NCBI GenBank assembly: GCA_029858845.1 | Contig: JAOUEG010000140.1 | Coordinates: 1-5,365 of the forward strand | Length of the DNA stretch: 5,365 nucleotides | Origin: Chloroflexota bacterium | GTDB taxonomy: Bacteria; Chloroflexota; Limnocylindria; Limnocylindrales; CSP1-4 | Direction of reading: 5' to 3' | Shown here: in pieces, positions 1 through 4,279 of the stretch | Layout: every line of letters begins with the position of its first letter | Numbering within the stretch: the stretch's first letter is position 1 | Translations under genes and position numbers: made by a program | The notes under the pieces: model-generated | The model's database searches: none | What the model was told of the DNA's origin: nothing | What the model saw: only the letters and a program-made list of their open reading frames with translations

Positions 1-768
1 CGGCTCCTTCTGACGGCCCAGGAGGACCTCCGCCGCGAGATCGCCCGTGCCATGCACGACGGCCCGGCGCAGAGCCTGACCAATATCGTCCTCCAGGCGC
101 AGATCGTGGAGCGCCTGGTCGCCAGGGACCCGGGGTCGGCCGCCGGCGAGGTCCGCCAGCTCATCGCCATGGTCCAGCAGACCCTGGATGCCACGAAGTC
201 CTTCATCTTCGACGTCCGGCCGATGGTGCTGGACGATCTCGGCCTCGTTCCGACGCTGCGGCGGGCGGCCCGGGAGCGCGGCGAACGGGCGGGCATCCCG
301 GTCACGTTCGATTCGATGGGCCCGGACCGTCGCTTGCCGATGGAGCTGGAGAGCGGCCTGTTCCGCATCCTGGATGAGGCCCTCGATGCGTACCTGACGA
401 TGCGGCCCGGGCGAATCACGATCCGCCTCGACTGGGGCGACCAGTTCGAGGCCCGCGTGACCGCCACTCGGGACGTGGCCGAGGTGGCGCGCCCGCAGGG
501 CGGGACCGGCCCGATCCCCGAGGACGGCAAGGAGCTTCCGCCGGCCCTGGCCGCCATGATGGAAGACCGCCGGGCCGATGAGCGTGAGGCCCTGGAGGCC
601 GCCGAGCGCGAGGCGATCGTGATGCTCCCCCCGGCGACGTGGCGGGAGATCCAGAGCCGCGCGGCGTCCGTGGGCGTCGCCCTCGAGCTGCTCGCCGACG
701 GCGGCGAGATCCACCTCAGCGTGGACATCCCCACGCCCGAGTCCGGACCCGAGCCCTCCGACGCATGA
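1..768 (+). CDS. Partial DegS-like histidine kinase (HisKA_3), ATP-binding half degenerate
   Basis: The reading frame is open from base 1, so the true start and any sensor domain lie upstream; ATG 52 is internal because it sits inside the conserved motif. The 255 visible residues begin with a HisKA_3 dimerisation/phosphoacceptor helix: IARAMHDGPAQSL, with His19 (bases 55-57), Asp20 and Gln24 all present, as in DegS/NarL-family kinases. The 'FDVRP..LDDLGLVPTL' linker typical of the family follows at about residues 70-86. The HATPase region is poor: the N-box equivalent (about 121-134, FRILDEALDAYLTM) keeps Glu but lacks the Asn and basic/His residues, no DxGxG box is visible, and an acidic, Ala/Glu-rich stretch (about 160-208) replaces the G2 region. 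The last strands (GGEIHLSVDIP) still resemble the end of the fold. I infer a pseudokinase or phosphotransfer/phosphatase protein acting in the cytoplasm. Its stop overlaps the start of the next gene, a pilin. A divergent active kinase remains possible. Confidence 0.8.
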   Translation, partial: RLLLTAQEDLRREIARAMHDGPAQSLTNIVLQAQIVERLVARDPGSAAGEVRQLIAMVQQTLDATKSFIFDVRPMVLDDLGLVPTLRRAARERGERAGIPVTFDSMGPDRRLPMELESGLFRILDEALDAYLTMRPGRITIRLDWGDQFEARVTATRDVAEVARPQGGTGPIPEDGKELPPALAAMMEDRRADEREALEAAEREAIVMLPPATWREIQSRAASVGVALELLADGGEIHLSVDIPTPESGPEPSDA

Positions 769-959
769 CGGCGGCGGCTCGGCGGATCGTGGGCGAGCGA
801 CGGGGCGCCACGTCGAGCGGCCAGGGGATCGTCGAGTACGGGTTGATCCTGGCGCTGACAAGTGCCCTGACGCTCGTCTGGCTGTTCGTCTTCGGCGGGG
901 CGATCGCGGAGGCGCTCACGTTGATCGGCGAGGCGATCGACCGCGCCGCCGGTGGTTGA
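765..959 (+). CDS. Divergent Flp/Fap-type prepilin (pilin 1)
   Basis: This encodes a 64-residue prepilin-like protein. A 19-residue basic leader ends in Gly19 and is followed by QGIVEY, matching the Flp processing motif G/XXXXEY with Glu at +5 and Tyr at +6. A single hydrophobic segment (about residues 26-56) follows, giving a mature protein of 45 residues. ATG 765 is chosen because it overlaps the preceding stop in an ATGA (765-768) and puts the leader at normal prepilin length. No Shine-Dalgarno sequence is visible, so translation is probably coupled to the upstream gene. An in-frame ATG at 639 lies inside the kinase gene and would give an unlikely long leader. The protein differs clearly from the two pilins downstream: it has Trp and several Thr/Ser in the membrane helix, a longer C-terminus, and an Arg-rich leader instead of an acidic one. 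It may be a minor or initiating pilin rather than the major subunit, which is inference. Confidence 0.8.
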   Translation: MTAAARRIVGERRGATSSGQGIVEYGLILALTSALTLVWLFVFGGAIAEALTLIGEAIDRAAGG

Positions 960-1036
960 CCGAGCCGTTCGACGCGGTGCCGCGGAGCACCGTCCCAGGA
1001 CCATCGTCTCAGTATCCGAACCCGTCCGACCTTCCC

Positions 1037-1042
1037 TATATT
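1037..1042 (+). promoter_or_regulatory. Possible -10 element for pilin 2
   Basis: TATATT stands out in GC-rich surroundings and lies 48 bases before the pilin 2 start. No convincing -35 hexamer is found 16-19 bases upstream, and there is no TG extension. An independent promoter here is only suggested, by the position and by the separate terminator that follows the gene. Confidence 0.25.
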
Positions 1043-1076
1043 GGCCGAGCCCTCATCCGGGGGTGAGTACTCATCC

Positions 1077-1082
1077 AGGAGG
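1077..1082 (+). promoter_or_regulatory. Ribosome binding site of pilin 2
   Basis: AGGAGG lies 7 bases before ATG 1090. It fixes the start and rules out the in-frame upstream start at 952, which would add a non-conserved extension of 46 residues. Confidence 0.85.
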
Positions 1083-1089
1083 CAGCCAC

Positions 1090-1260
1090 ATGGTGCTGTT
1101 CAACGAGTTCCTCGCCGCGCTTCGCCGCGACGAGGAGGGCCAGGGTCTCGCGGAGTACGCGCTGATCCTCGCTCTCATCGCGATCGTCGCGATCATCGCC
1201 CTCATCTTCCTGGGCGGCCAGGTCAGCGGCATCCTGAGCACGGTCGGCAACTCGGTCTAG
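1090..1260 (+). CDS. flp: Flp family type IVb prepilin (pilin 2)
   Basis: This is a 56-residue prepilin, the usual size for Flp. The leader of 17 residues is acidic near its end (RRDEEG) and is followed by QGLAEYALILALIAIVAI. This matches the G/XXXXEY site for cleavage by a TadV/CpaA-type prepilin peptidase (cut after Gly17, Glu22 at +5, Tyr23 at +6). One membrane-spanning hydrophobic helix runs to about residue 42, and a short polar tail ends VGNSV. The mature subunit is 39 residues. It would be inserted in the cytoplasmic membrane and then polymerised into the Tad pilus by CpaF. From the cleavage-site Gly onward it is identical to pilin 3 at 30 of 40 positions, so the two are recent paralogues. 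A strong RBS and a following terminator-like hairpin mark it as a highly expressed single-gene unit, a major pilin candidate. Confidence 0.95.
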   Translation: MVLFNEFLAALRRDEEGQGLAEYALILALIAIVAIIALIFLGGQVSGILSTVGNSV

Positions 1261-1282
1261 CGCCGCGATACCGACAACCTTG

Positions 1283-1324
1283 CGAGACCGTCGTCGCCCT
1301 TCGGCGCGACGGTCTCGTCGTTTT
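1283..1324 (+). terminator. Rho-independent terminator-like hairpin after pilin 2
   Basis: A perfect 11-bp stem (CGAGACCGTCG, 1283-1293, with CGACGGTCTCG, 1307-1317) is extended by four inner pairs (1295-1298 with 1303-1306) around a CTTC loop. TCG and then TTTT (1321-1324) follow. It starts 23 bases after the pilin 2 stop. The stem is strong but the T-tract is short, so partial read-through or a role as an mRNA 3' stabiliser is also possible. Confidence 0.75.
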
Positions 1325-1365
1325 CGGGCGGTGCGCCAACGCCGGCACCGGGACCTTCCGGTCCC

Positions 1366-1393
1366 TTGACACCGGCGGCGCCATCCCTACCGT
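1366..1393 (+). promoter_or_regulatory. Putative sigma-70-type promoter of pilin 3
   Basis: A consensus -35 TTGACA (1366-1371) is separated by 16 bases from TACCGT (1388-1393), which keeps the key T, A and final T of a -10 box. It sits between the pilin 2 terminator and the pilin 3 RBS. The predicted transcript start near 1400 gives a leader of about 27 bases. The -10 match is only 3 of 6. Confidence 0.5.
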
Positions 1394-1410
1394 GGACCGC
1401 ACCTCGGACG

Positions 1411-1421
1411 AAAGGAGGTGA
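1411..1421 (+). promoter_or_regulatory. Near-perfect Shine-Dalgarno sequence of pilin 3
   Basis: AAAGGAGGTGA matches 11 consecutive bases of the sequence complementary to the common 16S rRNA 3' tail. The AGGAGG core ends 8 bases before ATG 1427. This decides the start: the in-frame GTG at 1418 lies inside the SD itself and is not a credible initiator. Confidence 0.9.
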
Positions 1422-1426
1422 ACATC

Positions 1427-1600
1427 ATGGACTCCCTTGTCGCGGCGATCTTCGATCTCTTCCGCCACGACGAAGACGGCCAGGGCCTGGCCGAATATGC
1501 ACTCATCCTTGCCTTGATCGCCATCGTCGCGATCGTGTCGCTCCTCTTCCTCGGTTCCCAGATCAGCGACAAGCTCAGCGTCGTGGGCAACGCCATGTGA
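1427..1600 (+). CDS. flp: Flp family type IVb prepilin (pilin 3)
   Basis: This is a 57-residue prepilin. An 18-residue leader ends in HDEDG and is followed by QGLAEYALIL. Cleavage after Gly18 leaves Glu23 at +5 and Tyr24 at +6, the Flp signature, and gives a 39-residue mature subunit. One hydrophobic helix is followed by a short tail ending VGNAM. The first 19 residues from the cleavage-site Gly are identical to pilin 2; the differences lie in the leader and in the distal half of the helix and tail (for example SDKLSVV instead of SGILSTV, which adds a Lys and an Asp). The gene has its own likely promoter, the strongest SD in the window and a following terminator, so it is probably independently and highly expressed. 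It may be a second major pilin or an alternative subunit; the sequence cannot decide which. Confidence 0.95.
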   Translation: MDSLVAAIFDLFRHDEDGQGLAEYALILALIAIVAIVSLLFLGSQISDKLSVVGNAM

Positions 1601-1643
1601 CATGCGCCGTGCCGCCGTGACGCACGGACCAAGCACTCATCCT

Positions 1644-1681
1644 CGACCCGTCGGACCCATCCTCCGGCGGGTCGTCGCTTT
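1644..1681 (+). terminator. Rho-independent terminator-like hairpin after pilin 3
   Basis: The 12-bp stem (1644-1655 with 1663-1674, one G-T wobble) has a 7-base loop (CCCATCC) and is followed by TCGC and TTT (1679-1681). It has the same design as the hairpin after pilin 2 but an unrelated stem sequence. The short T-tract makes its termination efficiency uncertain. Confidence 0.65.
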
Positions 1682-1812
1682 GCGGGAGGGGTCGTCCGAC
1701 GTCCGCTCGCCGCCCTCCGCGGCGTCCGCCGATAGGGCGTCCTGCCACCTTGCAGGGAACCTTGCGATGTGCGTGGAATCCTTCCGTTTCCTACCAGGGG
1801 GTCCTAGCCCTT

Positions 1813-1821
1813 TGGTATAGT
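1813..1821 (+). promoter_or_regulatory. Putative extended -10 promoter of cpaB
   Basis: TGGTATAGT combines an upstream TG with a TATAGT box (1816-1821, 5 of 6 to consensus), the form of extended -10 promoters that need little -35 contact. Indeed no good -35 is seen. The transcript would start near 1828 and give a 5' leader of about 55 bases before the TTG start of cpaB. It probably drives cpaB-cpaE-cpaF. Confidence 0.45.
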
Positions 1822-1870
1822 CGCGCCTCCCCGGCGCGATGCTACAGTGGTGCCACCTGTCACACGACTC

Positions 1871-1880
1871 GGGGAGAAAG
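1871..1880 (+). promoter_or_regulatory. Ribosome binding site of cpaB
   Basis: GGGGAGAAAG carries a GGAG core (1873-1876) ending 6 bases before TTG 1883. This supports TTG rather than the GTG codons at 1847/1850, which lack an SD and would place charged residues ahead of the normal N-terminus. Confidence 0.65.
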
Positions 1881-1882
1881 AA

Positions 1883-2797
1883 TTGAAGCGCTCAAACCGG
1901 TTGGTCCTGCTCATCGGGGTCTTCCTCGCGATCGTCGCATTCGTCGCCGTCCTGCTGCTGGCCGGCGGCGGTGGTGGCGGCGGCGCCGAAAGCAACAGAC
2001 CGCCTGAGGAACTGCCCACGGTCATCGCCACGGCGGACATCCCGCTCGGCTCCAAGGTCCAGGCCGACCAGGTCAAGGTCGAAGTGAAGGCCGTCACCGC
2101 CCGGGAGACCGGCGCCTACGAGGACGTCTCCCAGGTCGTGGGTAAGATCGTCCGCCAGAACGTCTCGACCGGCGCCCAGATCACGTCGACGACGTTCACC
2201 GGCGGCCAGACGGGGACCGTCCTGGACATCCAGACCCCGCCCGGCAAGCGCTCCATCGCGGTCCAGGTGGACCAGGTCACCGGCGTCGGCACGGTCATCA
2301 AGACCGGCGACTACGTGGACATGATCGTCGGCTTCACCGGCGACAAGTTCCCGGTGATCACGCTCAACCCGGCCGACGACACGTTCACCGTCGTGAGCGG
2401 CCTCAACAGCACGAGCGTCAAGGCGCTCATCCAGGGGATGCAGGTCCTCGGGACGCTGCTGCCGCCTCCCCCCGAGACGACCGACAACCAGGATCCCAAC
2501 GCCCCGACGGACAGCGGTGGCACCACCCTGACCGGCCAGCAACAGATCGTCATCCTGGCGGTGGATGCCCAGCAGGCCGAGATCATCAAGTTCGCTCAGC
2601 TGGACGGGTCCATCACCCTGGTGCTCCGCTCGGCGGACGACTTCCTGGACCCCGTCACCGGCGAGCCGCTCCCGGACGGGCCGGTCCCGGACACGACCAC
2701 CGGCATCATCCTCAAGTCCCTGGTGGACACCTACGGCGTCATCCCGCCGGAACTGGTGGAAACCGTCCTGCCGGCACAGGCATCGCCGGCTCCGTAG
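1883..2797 (+). CDS. cpaB: Tad pilus assembly protein CpaB/RcpC (SAF domain)
   Basis: This is a 304-residue protein read from TTG 1883. It begins MKRSNRL, the usual short basic N-terminus, followed by a membrane anchor (about residues 7-27). Seven consecutive Gly codons (28-34) then form a flexible spacer into the extracytoplasmic part. A SAF domain (about 45-105; 'VIATADIPLGSKV...GKIV.QNVSTGAQI') is followed by the RcpC/CpaB core (about 119-150; PGKRSIAVQVDQVTGVG, then GDYVDMIVG). A Pro/Thr/Asp-rich loop (about 194-215) leads to a last conserved block (QQIVILAVDAQQAEIIKFA, then LVLRS). In diderms CpaB works with the secretin CpaC; here no secretin gene follows, so it more likely organises the pilus base at the cell wall, which is inference. 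It is probably the first gene of an operon with cpaE and cpaF, which follow after gaps of 148 and 62 bases. Identification as CpaB is firm; the exact start is less so. Confidence 0.92.
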   Translation: MKRSNRLVLLIGVFLAIVAFVAVLLLAGGGGGGGAESNRPPEELPTVIATADIPLGSKVQADQVKVEVKAVTARETGAYEDVSQVVGKIVRQNVSTGAQITSTTFTGGQTGTVLDIQTPPGKRSIAVQVDQVTGVGTVIKTGDYVDMIVGFTGDKFPVITLNPADDTFTVVSGLNSTSVKALIQGMQVLGTLLPPPPETTDNQDPNAPTDSGGTTLTGQQQIVILAVDAQQAEIIKFAQLDGSITLVLRSADDFLDPVTGEPLPDGPVPDTTTGIILKSLVDTYGVIPPELVETVLPAQASPAP

Positions 2798-2945
2798 TGC
2801 CGATCCGGCCCTCTCCCCGGCCGGACTGCACCCTGGACTGCGGCGCGCGGGCGCGACGGACCACGGGTCCCGCGCCCGCCGCCATCACCATCGCCACCAC
2901 CGATCCTTATCCACCCTCTGAACACAGCGAGAGTCCGAACGCCTG
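2798..2945 (+). other. cpaB-cpaE intergenic region with two GC-rich hairpins
   Basis: Two stem-loops stand here. The first is TCCGGCC (2804-2810) with GGCCGGA (2819-2825). The larger second one has GCGGGCGCG (2847-2855) paired with CGCGCCCGC (2871-2879), plus an inner GGACC/GGTCC stem (2858-2862 with 2866-2870) and a 3-base loop. Neither has a T-tract, so they are more likely mRNA-stabilising, processing or attenuating structures than full terminators. A weak GAGAG (2929-2933) lies 12 bases before the cpaE start. Confidence 0.5.
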
Positions 2946-4217
2946 ATGGCTGACCAGATCCGTGTCCTGATCGTCGACGACATCCCGGAGACGCGCGACC
3001 ACCTCTCGAAGCTGCTCGGCTTCGAGAGCGACATCGACGTCGTCGGTTCGGCGGCGTCCGGAGCGGAAGCGATCGATCTCGCCACGTCGCTCAACCCGGA
3101 TGTCGTCCTCATGGACATCAACATGCCGGACATGGACGGCATCGCCGCCACGGAGCAGCTCTCCCGGACGCTCCCGACGACCTCGGTCGTGATGATGTCC
3201 GTCCAGGGCGAAGCGGATTACCTCCGGCGGTCCATGCTCGCCGGCGCGCGCGAGTTCCTCGTCAAGCCTTTCAGCAGCGACGAGCTGACCGCGTCCATCC
3301 GCCAGGTCTACGCCCGCGAGCGGGACAAGCTCAGCCGCATGACCGTGGCGCCAGCCCAGGCAGCCGGGTCGGGAGGTTCCGCTCCGACGCCCTCCGGCTC
3401 GGGGGAGCCCGGGACGGTGGTGGCGCTCTTCAGCCCCAAGGGCGGGGTGGGCCGGACCACGATGGCCGTCAACATGGCCGTCGCCGCCGCGACCGAACTG
3501 GGCAAGAAGGTCGTCCTCGTGGACGGCTCGTTCCAGTTCGGCGACGTGGGCGTCCTCCTCAACCTGAACCCCAAGAACAAGTCCATCGCGGACCTCGTCC
3601 CGGAGCTCGAGCAGGCGGGCCACGAGGTGGAGTCGATCGACACCTTCGTGATCAACCACTCCGCCGGCATCCGCGTCCTGCTCGCGCCTCCGTCCCCGGA
3701 GATGGCCGAGCTCATCACCCCGTCCGGCATCCGGCGGGTCATCGAGTCGCTGCGGCTGAACCACGACCTGGTCGTGGTGGACTGCACCGCGTTCTTCAAC
3801 GACACCACGCTGGCCATCCTGGACGCGGCGGACGTGATCCTGACGATGCTCAGCCTGGAGATCACCAGCATCAAGAACATGCGCCTCTTCCTGGAGGTCG
3901 CCGACCAGCTCGGCTACGAGCACGGCAAGGTCCGGCTGGTCCTCAACCGATCCGATTCCGCGCTCGGGATCCGCATCGCGGACGTCGAACACTCGATCGG
4001 TCGTAAGGTAGACGAGACGATCGTCAGCGACGGACGGAGCGTGGTGTACGCGCTCAATCGAGGCGTGCCGTTCTTCCTGAGCAATCGGGAGGCGCAGGTC
4101 TCCCAGGACGTTCTGCGGCTTGCCAGGTCCGTGGTCGGCGAGCGATCGCAGGTCGCTGCGGGCGAAAGCAGCGCTCCCAAGGCCACCCAGAAGAAGTCGT
4201 TGTTCGCATGGCGCTGA
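2946..4217 (+). CDS. cpaE: CpaE/TadZ: receiver domain fused to MinD/ParA-like ATPase
   Basis: This 423-residue protein is a Tad pilus localisation factor. Residues 5-120 form a CheY-like receiver domain with the full set of key residues: acidic pair Asp11/Asp12, phosphoacceptor Asp57 (VVLMDINMPDMDG), Ser85 and Lys107 (LVKPF). A Gly/Ser/Pro/Ala-rich linker (about 133-156) leads to a MinD/ParA-type ATPase. Its deviant Walker A is PKGGVGRTT (164-172): the signature Lys165 is kept, but the P-loop lysine position is Arg170. The A' motif is VLVDGSFQFGD (Asp193), unusual in having Gly-Ser where other family members tend to have Ala-Asp. Walker B is LVVVDCTAFFND (Asp279). The C-terminal block (VRLVLNRSDS...GRSVVYALNRGVPFF) is typical of CpaE. 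By family role it acts at the cytoplasmic face, placing the pilus machine and contacting CpaF. The intact receiver suggests control by phosphorylation, unlike the degenerate receivers of many CpaE/TadZ proteins. ATG 2946 is the only sensible start; its RBS is weak, so coupling or leader structure may matter. Confidence 0.95.
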   Translation: MADQIRVLIVDDIPETRDHLSKLLGFESDIDVVGSAASGAEAIDLATSLNPDVVLMDINMPDMDGIAATEQLSRTLPTTSVVMMSVQGEADYLRRSMLAGAREFLVKPFSSDELTASIRQVYARERDKLSRMTVAPAQAAGSGGSAPTPSGSGEPGTVVALFSPKGGVGRTTMAVNMAVAAATELGKKVVLVDGSFQFGDVGVLLNLNPKNKSIADLVPELEQAGHEVESIDTFVINHSAGIRVLLAPPSPEMAELITPSGIRRVIESLRLNHDLVVVDCTAFFNDTTLAILDAADVILTMLSLEITSIKNMRLFLEVADQLGYEHGKVRLVLNRSDSALGIRIADVEHSIGRKVDETIVSDGRSVVYALNRGVPFFLSNREAQVSQDVLRLARSVVGERSQVAAGESSAPKATQKKSLFAWR

Positions 4218-4265
4218 ACATGGATCTCCGAATCAGGACCCAGGTAGCGAGCCCCCCGGGGCGAG

Positions 4266-4271
4266 AAGGGG
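4266..4271 (+). promoter_or_regulatory. Ribosome binding site of cpaF
   Basis: AAGGGG lies 8 bases before ATG 4280. An in-frame TAG at 4274-4276 prevents any earlier start for cpaF and so fixes the N-terminus. Confidence 0.6.
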
Positions 4272-4279
4272 TGTAGGCG

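Larger units (their letters stand above)
960..1089 (+). other. Intergenic region upstream of pilin 2
   Basis: This non-coding gap of 130 bases holds a small GC-rich inverted repeat (CGGTGC at 975-980 with GCACCG at 987-992) that lacks a T-tract. It also has an AT-rich TATATT hexamer at 1037-1042 and the ribosome binding site of pilin 2. Nothing else is recognisable. Confidence 0.5.
1601..1882 (+). other. Intergenic region between pilin 3 and cpaB
   Basis: This is a stretch of about 280 bases with no credible gene. It contains the terminator of pilin 3 in its first third and an extended -10 promoter plus the cpaB RBS in its last quarter. The middle (about 1682-1800) is GC-rich, with small imperfect repeats such as GGCGTCC occurring twice and nothing recognisable. 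A frame open across part of it has no RBS and no protein-like composition. Confidence 0.55.

Noticed and set aside
974..993. Small hairpin CGGTGC/GCACCG after pilin 1 as a terminator
   Set aside because: It has only about 6 bp and no T-tract; such repeats are expected by chance in GC-rich DNA.
1602..1820. Open frame of 72 codons between pilin 3 and cpaB
   Set aside because: It runs through the terminator hairpin, has no RBS and its composition is not protein-like.
1892..2542. Minus-strand open frame opposite cpaB
   Set aside because: It is a low-complexity Asp/Gly/Arg-rich product, a shadow of the cpaB codon pattern.
2907..3992. Long open frame on the minus strand opposite cpaE
   Set aside because: It is opposite a clearly identified gene. 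Its product is an Asp/Arg/Glu/His/Val-rich string typical of the antisense of GC-rich codons, with no domain and no RBS.
4220..4276. Possible 18-residue leader peptide (ATG 4220 to TAG 4276) just before cpaF
   Set aside because: It has no good SD and no attenuator-like codon runs or partner hairpins, so it is likely chance in a 62-base gap. Its stop is still useful because it fixes the cpaF start.
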